This document shows, one piece after another, positions 1-6,028 of a stretch of DNA of 15,598 bases. Every line of letters starts with the position of its first letter. Positions within the stretch are counted from its first letter, which is position 1. The notes under the pieces were generated by a model that saw nothing but the letters and a program-made list of their open reading frames with translations, made no database searches and had not been told where the DNA came from. The stretch comes from Myxococcales bacterium (lineage in GTDB: Bacteria > Myxococcota > Polyangia > Fen-1088). A program made the position numbers and the translations under genes. Location of the stretch: the NCBI GenBank assembly GCA_003155465.1, contig PMCR01000494.1:1-15598 (forward strand). Direction: 5' to 3'.

Positions 1-798
1 CTCATCATCGACGAGGGCGTCACCGGCTTTCCCGGTGTCCCCACCATGTTCGCGATTCTGGCGGAGATGAGAACCCTGGTGCAATTTGACTTCTCCAAGA
101 TTCGGTACGTTACCAACACGGCCGCCTCCCTCCCTCTCAAGCACATCACGATGCTGGGCGAGCTATTCCCAAGCGCTGCCATCTACTCGATGTACGGCTT
201 GACCGAGTGCAAGCGCTGCACCTACCTGCCGCCACAGTATTTGAAGGACAAGCCGACCAGTGTCGGCATCGCGATTCCGAACACGGAGCTGTGGATCGTG
301 GGTGCGGATGACCAGAGGCTTGGTCCCAACCAGGTCGGTCAATTGGTGATCCGTGGGGCGACCGTGATGAAGGGCTACTGGGAGAAGCCGGAGGCCACCG
401 CCAAGAAGTTGCGTCCTGGTCAGCTGCCGGGGGAGGTCGTGCTCTACACGGGTGACTACGCTCGCTTGGATGAAGAGGGATTCTTGTACTTCGTGGGCAG
501 AATGGACGACATCATCAAGTCCTGCGGCGAGAAGGTGGCGCCTAGAGAGGTGGAGAACGCCTTGACCAACATCAAGGGTGTGAAGGAGGCCGCGGTCATC
601 GGTGTACCGGACGACATTGTAGGTCAGGCCATCAAGGCCTATGTGGTCCTCGAGGAGGGAGTCACCATGTCGGACAGGGAGGTCATCCGCGAGTGCCAGC
701 GACTCCTCGAAAACTTCATGGTCCCGAAGTGTGTGGTGTTCGTGAATGATCTTCCGAAGACTACGACCGGAAAGATCAAGAAGACGGATCTCGCATGA
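1..798 (+). CDS. AMP-forming acyl/aminoacyl ligase, C-terminal part (5' truncated)
   Basis: Partial gene: the frame is open from base 1, so the true start lies upstream; 265 residues are visible. It belongs to the adenylate-forming (ANL) superfamily, which activates a carboxylate as the acyl-AMP and passes it to CoA or a carrier protein. Visible core motifs in order are GVPTMF near the edge, YGLTE (motif A5), YTGD (A7), GRMDDIIKSCGEKVAPREVE (A8) and the C-terminal PKTTTGKIKK with the catalytic lysine (A10). The N-terminal half with the P-loop-like SSGTTG motif and most of the substrate pocket is off the window, so the substrate cannot be guessed. The YGLTECKR form resembles ligases that pair with a free carrier protein in polysaccharide or exosortase-associated loci (recollection, not tested). 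Its stop overlaps the next ATG (ATGA), and a stand-alone carrier protein lies two genes on, which makes carrier loading more likely than CoA ligation. The family call is firm; the partner is inferred. Confidence 0.93.
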   Translation, partial: LIIDEGVTGFPGVPTMFAILAEMRTLVQFDFSKIRYVTNTAASLPLKHITMLGELFPSAAIYSMYGLTECKRCTYLPPQYLKDKPTSVGIAIPNTELWIVGADDQRLGPNQVGQLVIRGATVMKGYWEKPEATAKKLRPGQLPGEVVLYTGDYARLDEEGFLYFVGRMDDIIKSCGEKVAPREVENALTNIKGVKEAAVIGVPDDIVGQAIKAYVVLEEGVTMSDREVIRECQRLLENFMVPKCVVFVNDLPKTTTGKIKKTDLA

Positions 799-1505
799 CG
801 ACCGACTCCGAAGCTGCGCTTGAGATCGGCGAGTCCGGCCGGCCCGTGGCCTACGAACGCGGGCTGCAGGCTTTCATGGGCCACGAGCTGTTCGTCGCCC
901 CCGGTGCGCTGGTTCCTCGCAAGGAGACGGAGCTTTTGGCGCGCGTGGCCATCGTCGAGCTTTCGACGCGCACCGGAGCGTTGCGACTTATCGATATGTG
1001 CTGCGGCTCCGGCAACCTCGCCTGCGCGCTAGCTTTTGCTCTGCCCACTGCTCAGGTTTGGGCCGCCGATCTGACCGAAGGCGCGGTGCTGGTGGCTCGG
1101 AAGAACGTCGAGCGCATGGGCCTCCGCGAGCAGGTGACAATCTGGCAGGGCGATCTGTTTGCGCCACTTCAAGACTTGGGACTGGGGGGCTCAATCGACG
1201 CGGTGGTCTGCAACCCTCCCTACATTTCGAGCCGTCGCCTCGCCAAACGCCAGGATCTGGCCCACGAACCGCGAGAGGCCTTCGACGGGGGGCCCTATGG
1301 GATCTCCGTCCACCAGCGCGTGCTCAGCGCTGCGCTTCCCTTGCTGCGGGACGGTGGCATTCTACTCTTCGAGTTTGGGATGGGCCAGGACCGACAGGTC
1401 CAACTTCTGTTCGAACGATCCGGCGCCTACGAGGCCATCCAGCTCTTTTCGAACGAACAAGGCCAGCCCCGCGTCATCACCGGCAGAAAGAGATCCCACG
1501 GATGA
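795..1505 (+). CDS. PrmC/HemK-like SAM-dependent methyltransferase lacking the N-terminal domain
   Basis: 236-residue class I methyltransferase related to the release-factor glutamine methyltransferase PrmC/HemK. Visible: LVPRKETELL at about 39-48 (PrmC has LxPRPETE), SAM-binding motif I IDMCCGSGN at 66-74, the amide-methylating NPPY motif at 140-143 (VVCNPPYIS), and EPREAFDGGPYGI at 158-170, which matches the PrmC EPRxALDGGxDG segment. NPPY enzymes methylate planar amide or ring nitrogens. Genuine PrmC is usually about 280 residues with an N-terminal helical domain that grips the release factor; here only some 30 residues precede the PRKE segment, so release-factor recognition is probably lost. 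It sits between the ligase and the carrier protein with ATGA overlaps at both ends, which argues for a pathway role such as N-methylation of a carrier-bound residue rather than housekeeping translation. Family confidence is high; substrate is inferred. Confidence 0.87.
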   Translation: MTTDSEAALEIGESGRPVAYERGLQAFMGHELFVAPGALVPRKETELLARVAIVELSTRTGALRLIDMCCGSGNLACALAFALPTAQVWAADLTEGAVLVARKNVERMGLREQVTIWQGDLFAPLQDLGLGGSIDAVVCNPPYISSRRLAKRQDLAHEPREAFDGGPYGISVHQRVLSAALPLLRDGGILLFEFGMGQDRQVQLLFERSGAYEAIQLFSNEQGQPRVITGRKRSHG

Positions 1506-1756
1506 ACCCTGCAGAACGGATTAGACAGTTCATCACCACCAATTTCTACGTGCCCGACCCTGCGAAACTTCTCGACTCCGCGTCGTTCCTGGATCAGGGC
1601 ATCATCGACTCGACCGGTGTGCTGGAGGTCGTGAGCTTCCTGGAAGAAACTTTTGGAATTGTCGTGGGTGACACCGAGATGCTTCCGGAGAATCTTGATT
1701 CCGTGCAGAATCTGGTAGCCTTCATAGAGCGAAAGCGCTCGGCCTCTGCCCGATGA
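1502..1756 (+). CDS. Stand-alone acyl/peptidyl carrier protein
   Basis: 84-residue carrier protein. The sequence FLDQGIIDSTGVLEVVSFLE (about 29-48) carries the Asp-Ser pair D36-S37; Ser37 is the expected 4'-phosphopantetheine attachment site. The following acidic helix and the final NLDSVQNLVAFIE helix fit the four-helix carrier fold, and the length is normal for a discrete ACP. The ATG at 1502 overlaps the methyltransferase stop as ATGA; the frame stays open far upstream (to about 998), but that part is antisense-like filler over the methyltransferase and is not coding. It would hold the acyl or aminoacyl group made by the upstream ligase while other enzymes act on it. It is not in a fatty-acid synthesis context (no fab genes seen), so a dedicated carrier is likely. 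Whether it carries an amino acid or a fatty acid cannot be told. Confidence 0.9.
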   Translation: MNPAERIRQFITTNFYVPDPAKLLDSASFLDQGIIDSTGVLEVVSFLEETFGIVVGDTEMLPENLDSVQNLVAFIERKRSASAR

Positions 1757-2604
1757 ACTTCTTGCCTAGAAGAACAAACGACCTACTCCTACGGGCAAGC
1801 TGCATTTTGTTGCTAGGCACGGGCACATGCCAAAGAAGAGGCGCAGCCATGGTCACAACCGCAACCAACCTGGGATCTTTGGAAAGCATCCCCCAGGCCC
1901 GTTGGGACATGCTTTCAACAAAGAGAATCTTCTTCGGCCATCAGTCCGTGGGCGCAGATGTCATTGATGGCATTAATGACATTACGAAGCAATTTCCGCG
2001 GATACGACTGTCGATTCGACATACACGAGCCCCCGAAGACTTTGCGCGGCCAATGTTCGCTGAATCCAATATCGGCAAGAATGGTGATCCGAAGTCCAAG
2101 ATAGACGATTTCCGCAAAGTAATGGAGAGCGGCGTGGGGTCAAGTGTCGATATTGCGTTCTTCAAGCTCTGCTATGTCGACATAGGCACGAGAACGGACG
2201 TGGACGCGCTTTTTGCCTATTACAAGACCGTCATGGATGGCCTTCGGGCCGAATTCCCCAAAGTCCGCTTTGTCCACTCCACCGCTCCATTGACGAGAAT
2301 GGACTCTGAGCTCAAGCTGGCAATCAAGAAGCTGCTCGGAAGAGACGGCGGTGCCGCCGCCAATCTCAAACGCATGGCCTACAATCGAATGTTGGTTGGT
2401 ACCTACGGGTCGGAGGGCAATGTCTTCGATATCGCTCGCTATGAATCAACCCTTCCCGACGAAACCCGCATAGTCCACCAAATTGACGGCAGGGACTGTC
2501 TCGGACTCGCTCCGGGCTACACGAATGACGGCGGACACCTAAATCGGACAGGCCGCGTGATCGTGGCCAAAGAGCTCTTACAGTTGCTCCAGGCCACACC
2601 GTGA
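1753..2604 (+). CDS. Exported SGNH-hydrolase-like protein
   Basis: 283 residues. The N-terminus has basic residues (R6, R7, R14) then a short hydrophobic stretch (ASCILLLGTG, about 15-24) and a Cys at 26, suggesting export; the bases before that Cys (TGT) do not form a good lipobox, so lipidation is doubtful. After it, IFFGHQSVG (about 59-67) resembles a block I nucleophile segment with Ser65, and NDGGHLNRTG (258-267) gives the D-x-x-H pair Asp259/His262 typical of SGNH/GDSL hydrolases near the C-terminus. Such enzymes remove or transfer acyl groups, often acetyl on sugars. The classic GDS motif is absent, so this is a divergent member or only fold-related. Its ATG overlaps the carrier-protein stop (ATGA). 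Base composition is slightly more AT-rich than upstream genes. Function in the cluster might be acyl transfer to, or removal from, an exported product; this is inference. Confidence 0.62.
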   Translation: MNFLPRRTNDLLLRASCILLLGTGTCQRRGAAMVTTATNLGSLESIPQARWDMLSTKRIFFGHQSVGADVIDGINDITKQFPRIRLSIRHTRAPEDFARPMFAESNIGKNGDPKSKIDDFRKVMESGVGSSVDIAFFKLCYVDIGTRTDVDALFAYYKTVMDGLRAEFPKVRFVHSTAPLTRMDSELKLAIKKLLGRDGGAAANLKRMAYNRMLVGTYGSEGNVFDIARYESTLPDETRIVHQIDGRDCLGLAPGYTNDGGHLNRTGRVIVAKELLQLLQATP

Positions 2605-2611
2605 GGACTTA

Positions 2612-2626
2612 GGCAGAATTCCTGCC
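2612..2626. repeat. Short perfect inverted repeat in the SGNH-acetyltransferase gap
   Basis: Five-base arms GGCAG and CTGCC flank AATTC in the 69-base gap between the exported SGNH-like gene and the acetyltransferase gene. No T-run follows, so it is not a convincing terminator; it may be chance or a weak pause or attenuation hairpin. Confidence 0.25.
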
Positions 2627-2673
2627 GGGTGTGAGCGATCGGACACTGGTAGCACAAAAGGGGGCAAACCGAG

Positions 2674-3258
2674 ATGTCTCTCAAACGCGGTGCATTTGCG
2701 GGCGATCTGGGCAAGTACTACAAGATCGATTTTGGCGATACGCGACCACGGCACTGGAGGAAGCTCAGCCTCTGGGCGAATAGCTTTGGACTGCACTGCG
2801 TGGCGGCATACCGCTTCGGCCAATTCGCTTCTCGGCTCTACCACAAGAGTATCTTCGTGGGATTCATTCCTAGGGCGCTCCACGCATGCATGAACTATTT
2901 CATCCGTATGGTCTATCATGTTGAAGTAAATGCCATCAGCATAGGGCCTGGCTTCTACATCGGACATGTGGGTCCTATCTATATTGGCGCCACGAATATC
3001 GGCAGTAACTTCAGCGTGACTCACAATGTGACAGTCGGTTTTGGACATTCCATGGGAAAGGAAGGGAGGCCAACGATCGGCGATAATGTCTGGATAGGTA
3101 CCGGTTCGACCGTGGCGGGAGCCATTAGCATCGGAAACAACGTTACTATCATGCCGGGTACGTTCTTGTCCCGCACTGTTCCCGATGGATGCCTGGTTGG
3201 GGGAAACCCTGGACGTGTGCTGGCGCGAAACTACGACAACCTAAAGCTGTTCTCGTAG
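2674..3258 (+). CDS. CysE-type hexapeptide-repeat (left-handed beta-helix) O-acetyltransferase
   Basis: 194 residues. The C-terminal half is made of hexapeptide repeats of the left-handed beta-helix type (IGPGFYIGHVGPIYIGATNI from about 90, then IGDNVWIGTGSTVAGAISIG from about 135). His98 in IGHVGP and His117 in THNVTVG occupy the places of the conserved histidines of serine acetyltransferases (FIDHGxG and HGVTLGG), and VGGNPGRVLARN closes the helix as in CysE-like enzymes. The helical N-terminal half of true CysE (about 270 residues) is shorter here, and the catalytic aspartate before the first His is replaced (IGH rather than IDH). This fits small serine acetyltransferase-like enzymes found in polysaccharide and natural-product loci, which transfer an acetyl group from acetyl-CoA to a hydroxyl of serine, a sugar or a related acceptor. 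It is 69 bases after the SGNH-like gene, with a purine-rich AAAAGGGGG about 10 bases before the ATG. Acceptor unknown. Confidence 0.85.
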   Translation: MSLKRGAFAGDLGKYYKIDFGDTRPRHWRKLSLWANSFGLHCVAAYRFGQFASRLYHKSIFVGFIPRALHACMNYFIRMVYHVEVNAISIGPGFYIGHVGPIYIGATNIGSNFSVTHNVTVGFGHSMGKEGRPTIGDNVWIGTGSTVAGAISIGNNVTIMPGTFLSRTVPDGCLVGGNPGRVLARNYDNLKLFS

Positions 3259-3627
3259 GGCCAGGCAAGGAAGGCCGGCCGTGCTGCCGTGACGAAGCAT
3301 TTCCGGTACCTCGGGCATCCAAGCTGCCATCGCACCCTGACAGCTGTGCTCGGCGCGAGCGACTCGTGCACTGCCGCCGTCGAATGCCGATCGATGTGGC
3401 ACCTGCACGAGCAACTTTTCCGCCGCCGTTGGCGACAGTCTTGGCAGGTCCCTTCCTCGCACCATCATCCCTAGTCGCCTTTGGCCGACAAACCAGTTGC
3501 TGGTGTCGCCAAGTGCCGCGGTCGCATCCACGCGGCAAAGAGATTCACGATCGGAAACGGAACGTGGCAGGATTGGGCGGAGCGCCTCGCCGGGCACGAA
3601 GGCCCAGCGAGGCATGCCACCCGTCAT
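3241..3627 (-). CDS. Hypothetical 128-residue protein coupled to the HTH gene
   Basis: Not recognised. The start ATG at 3627 overlaps the stop of the HTH gene as ATGA, the same coupling used throughout this window, and this is the main support for the gene. The first 20 codons have strongly GC-rich third positions like real local genes; later codons are more mixed, so decay or a wrong frame is possible. The product starts MTGGMPRWAF, has no signal peptide or membrane segment, and contains WFVGQRRLGMMVRGRDLPRL at about 45-64, which loosely resembles the wing-plus-aspartate-leucine end of excisionase-like HTH domains (compare RVNNAIRMGEDDLGGFL in the neighbour). Two cysteines (96, 121) follow His-containing stretches but form no clear motif. 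The 3' end runs into the acetyltransferase gene on the other strand (18-base convergent overlap). It could be a DNA-binding partner of the HTH protein, or an eroded remnant of an integrase-like gene. Confidence 0.42.
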   Translation of the reverse strand: MTGGMPRWAFVPGEALRPILPRSVSDRESLCRVDATAALGDTSNWFVGQRRLGMMVRGRDLPRLSPTAAEKLLVQVPHRSAFDGGSARVARAEHSCQGAMAAWMPEVPEMLRHGSTAGLPCLALREQL

Positions 3628-4052
3628 CGCTTCTTTTTCCGAGATGCATGTGTCACCTCCTTCCTTGAGTTCCGGAGAAAGCCACCCAGGTCGTCCTCGC
3701 CCATCCTGATCGCGTTGTTCACGCGAACGTGCGCGAGCCGGCCCGAATTGCAGACGTCGTAGATCGTGGCGGCGGACACGCACAGCCGGGCGGCCACTTC
3801 GCGCACGGTGAAGAACGGACCGACGGCTCTCGGCGCGCCGGACCCCACCCCCTCGGCTTGTACCACTATTGCACCAAACGATCGGCTATTGGGTGCGACT
3901 CCTGGGGAAGCGCGGCCAAGGTCACTCTTGCTAACCTGCTGAACCTGCAAGAGGTTGCTATCGTCGGCTACGCTCTGCGATGTTCTGTCGAGAACTTCTA
4001 AGCCGAGGGCTGGGGGGGCAATTCCCTCCGGGCGCGCTGCCACTTCCCGCAC
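3624..4052 (-). CDS. Excisionase-type helix-turn-helix DNA-binding protein
   Basis: The longest frame gives 142 residues from a GTG at 4052. Residues 80-128 are a clear MerR/excisionase-family HTH: FFTVREVAARLCVSAATIY is the recognition part, followed by NSGRLAHVRVNNAIRMGEDDLGGFL, the usual small-wing and Asp-Leu end. A basic tail (ASRKKKR) closes the protein. The first 62 residues look unlike a conserved domain and use poor third-position GC, so the true start may be the GTG at 3866 (80 residues) or 3848 (74 residues); no start has a good Shine-Dalgarno. With the long start the gene begins 5 bases after the lyase stop; with the short ones a roughly 190-base leader containing AACCT repeats separates them. 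Such proteins act as phage or plasmid excision factors or as small transcription regulators. No integrase is recognisable next to it, so a regulator is as likely as an excisionase. Confidence 0.75.
   Translation of the reverse strand: MREVAARPEGIAPPALGLEVLDRTSQSVADDSNLLQVQQVSKSDLGRASPGVAPNSRSFGAIVVQAEGVGSGAPRAVGPFFTVREVAARLCVSAATIYDVCNSGRLAHVRVNNAIRMGEDDLGGFLRNSRKEVTHASRKKKR
3871..3896. promoter_or_regulatory. Imperfect inverted repeat before the HTH domain (possible operator)
   Basis: GCACCAA (3871-3877) and TTGGGTGC (3889-3896) form arms that match except for one extra G. If the HTH gene starts at 3866 or 3848, this element lies directly upstream of the start, where an autoregulatory operator would be expected. 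If translation starts at 4052 it is inside the gene. Confidence 0.25.
3927..3958. repeat. AACCT repeat cluster (possible HTH-protein binding site)
   Basis: AACCTGC occurs twice as a direct repeat with a 9-base period (3933-3939, 3942-3948), and its inverse AGGTTGC follows at once (3952-3958). AACCT-GCAAG-AGGTT is a perfect palindrome with a 5-base centre, and an outer CTTGC/GCAAG pair spans 3927-3951. Excisionase-like proteins bind short direct repeats, so this fits an autoregulatory or recombination site for the adjacent HTH protein; the link is inference. Confidence 0.35.
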
Positions 4053-4057
4053 AGACC

Positions 4058-6028
4058 CTAGCGCACACGTTCCACCGGTCGCACGAAGATGTCTGGCTTG
4101 GGAGGCATCTTCATGTCGTGGCCGATGTGGAAGCCCGGGTGAGGAGGCTGGTTGAAGCCGCTCTGCTCGGCAGAGACCTGCATGCGGTACTGGGGATCGT
4201 GCATCAGGGTGTAGATCCGTCGCCTGGTCACGTCCGTGGTTGTGTACACGCGCAAGGCCGAGCTGTCCGCTTCGCGCCAGATGATTTCCTCACGCCAGTC
4301 GCCAAGCAGGTCCGCAGTCAGTGTTGGTGTCCTGCCACCGCCGTTCGGCTCGCACTCAGCGCAGTTCAGCAGTGTTCCCCCGCCGTACTTGGTGATCGAC
4401 GTGCCGTCTTCAAGTTCACGCGATTCGTCGCCGTCCCAGTAGATGAGGAAGTTGGTCGAACTCGGCTTGATGCCAACGTTCGAACCGTCGGTCGCCGACA
4501 AGAGCGCCGGACTCGCTCCACTCCACATCTCGGCACCCGGATTGTTCGGGTCTATGTCGTCGGCCACGCCCTCACGGTTGTCGATACCCATGGCGCGGCC
4601 CTTTACGATCAGCGCGCAAGTAGCTGCGTCGTGCACGTCGTACGCCGGCTGCGTTCCGGTCTGGTGGACCATGAAGACCTGTATGCCTGGATCGTTGACC
4701 TGAAGCGATGGGGTGAAGACCCCCACGTGGAGCGTGTCGCCGTGGCCGAACCCCGTCGAGCACTTCCCTATCCCGTTGCTGGCGATGGTCGATGACCCGT
4801 AGATGATCTCCTGGGCCCCATCGCCGTCCGCGTCTGCCACCATCATGGTGTCGGCACCCTGACCCACGAACGCGGTGCCGCGGTTGCTGTCTGCAGTCCA
4901 CAGCAGCGTGAGAGCACCATCACGCCAGTTCCAAGCGCAAATGGCGCTGCGCCCGTACACACCCCGCGCCATGATGATACTCGGGCGGCCACTGGCGGTT
5001 CCATCATCCTGGTCGCTGACAAACGCCCCTGTGGAAAGCAAGATGTCCACCCGATTTCCGTAGGTGTCACCCCAGTCCGCGACTACTCCGCGCGCCGGCT
5101 GGAAGTCCATAGTTGCCAACTCGGCGCCCGTGGCCCCTTCAAACACGGTCAGGTATTCAGGCCCGGAGAGGATGCGGCCAAGTGAATTGCGGTAGATGGC
5201 CTTGTCGTCATCGGTAGCAGCAGGTCCCGACCGGAGATAGTTTTCGGTTCCGTCAAGCGTGCCGGGCGCGGTCTTCACCACGACTTCGGCCTTTCCGTCA
5301 CCGTCGAAGTCATAGACCAGATGCTGGGTGTAGTGCGAACCTGCCCGGATATTGGGCCCCAGGTCGATGCGCCAGAGATACTCTCCCTGCAGCGTATACG
5401 CATCCAGGAGCACGTTGCCGGTGCAACCGGATTCCGCGGTGTCTTTGGCATTCGAGGGATCCCATTTGAGGACGATCTCGTAGCGTCCGTCTCCATCAAG
5501 ATCCCCGACAGAGGCGTCGCCCGCGATGTAGGTGTAGGTTTCATCGGGATTCGAGCAGGCCGGCGCTCCCGGCGTCACGCCCGGCGGTGGAATCTTCAGG
5601 GGAATCCGAAGATAGTTCAGGTCCAGTGGCCAGGCGGTGAGGTGTGGTGAAGGCTCCTGGGTCTCGCCGTCTATTATCGCGGCCACCTGGTACTGGACAA
5701 CCGGGCTACCGCCGGGGTCAGAGTAGTTGGTACTGTCGTAGACGGTATCGATCAGCGCGTCGTCACGGTAGATGGCGTACCCAATCCGTTCGGGATGCTT
5801 GTCGTCATATTCACCGTAGCCAAACATGCGCCAGCTGAGAAACACGCTGCCATCGGGCTTGCTTATTGCGACCAGGCCCCGGTCCAGGTTCTCCATATGG
5901 TAGTGCCCGTTCGTGACGGGGCTGGGCTCGCTCGCGTCGGCAATCGGCGCTGATTCAGTGATGACAACCAGCTTTCGTGAGTCGCACCCAAGACAAAGCC
6001 ACAGCAGGATGATGGCTGTGCGTCTCAT
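4058..6028 (-). CDS. Rhamnogalacturonan lyase, polysaccharide lyase family 11 (YesW/YesX type), exported
   Basis: 656 residues from the ATG at 6028. It cleaves the rhamnose-galacturonate backbone of pectin RG-I by beta-elimination. MRRTAIILLWLCLGCDSRK is a short signal ending in Cys15; the box is imperfect (C-L-G-C) but lipoprotein anchoring is likely, with Asp at +2. An N-terminal beta domain (MENLDRGLVAISKPDGSVFLSWR, about 45-67, and the following YxIYRD segment) matches the PL11 start. The propeller part carries calcium-type loops DLDGDGRYE (177-185), DFDGDGKAE (240-248) and ADADGDGAQE further on. The end has DLLGDWREEIIWRE and GFNQPPHPGFHIG, both characteristic of YesW-like lyases. The length matches the family (about 610-640 plus signal). 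The frame is open upstream to 6439, but that part overlaps the barrel gene and is not coding; the chosen ATG overlaps the barrel stop as TGATG. Endo versus exo action cannot be decided. It implies growth on plant cell walls. Confidence 0.93.
   Translation of the reverse strand: MRRTAIILLWLCLGCDSRKLVVITESAPIADASEPSPVTNGHYHMENLDRGLVAISKPDGSVFLSWRMFGYGEYDDKHPERIGYAIYRDDALIDTVYDSTNYSDPGGSPVVQYQVAAIIDGETQEPSPHLTAWPLDLNYLRIPLKIPPPGVTPGAPACSNPDETYTYIAGDASVGDLDGDGRYEIVLKWDPSNAKDTAESGCTGNVLLDAYTLQGEYLWRIDLGPNIRAGSHYTQHLVYDFDGDGKAEVVVKTAPGTLDGTENYLRSGPAATDDDKAIYRNSLGRILSGPEYLTVFEGATGAELATMDFQPARGVVADWGDTYGNRVDILLSTGAFVSDQDDGTASGRPSIIMARGVYGRSAICAWNWRDGALTLLWTADSNRGTAFVGQGADTMMVADADGDGAQEIIYGSSTIASNGIGKCSTGFGHGDTLHVGVFTPSLQVNDPGIQVFMVHQTGTQPAYDVHDAATCALIVKGRAMGIDNREGVADDIDPNNPGAEMWSGASPALLSATDGSNVGIKPSSTNFLIYWDGDESRELEDGTSITKYGGGTLLNCAECEPNGGGRTPTLTADLLGDWREEIIWREADSSALRVYTTTDVTRRRIYTLMHDPQYRMQVSAEQSGFNQPPHPGFHIGHDMKMPPKPDIFVRPVERVR

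Noticed and set aside
998..1501. N-terminal extension of the ACP frame
   Set aside because: Arg/Pro/Gly-rich shadow of the methyltransferase gene; the ATG at 1502 gives a normal 84-residue ACP.
2612..2626. Intrinsic terminator after the SGNH-like gene
   Set aside because: The hairpin has only five pairs and no T-run.
3189..3668. 159-residue + strand frame after the acetyltransferase
   Set aside because: Pro/Arg-rich, no start signal, no domain; the - strand alternative has an ATGA junction.
3980..4795. 271-residue + strand frame
   Set aside because: Opposite-strand shadow of the PL11 lyase; no recognisable domain.
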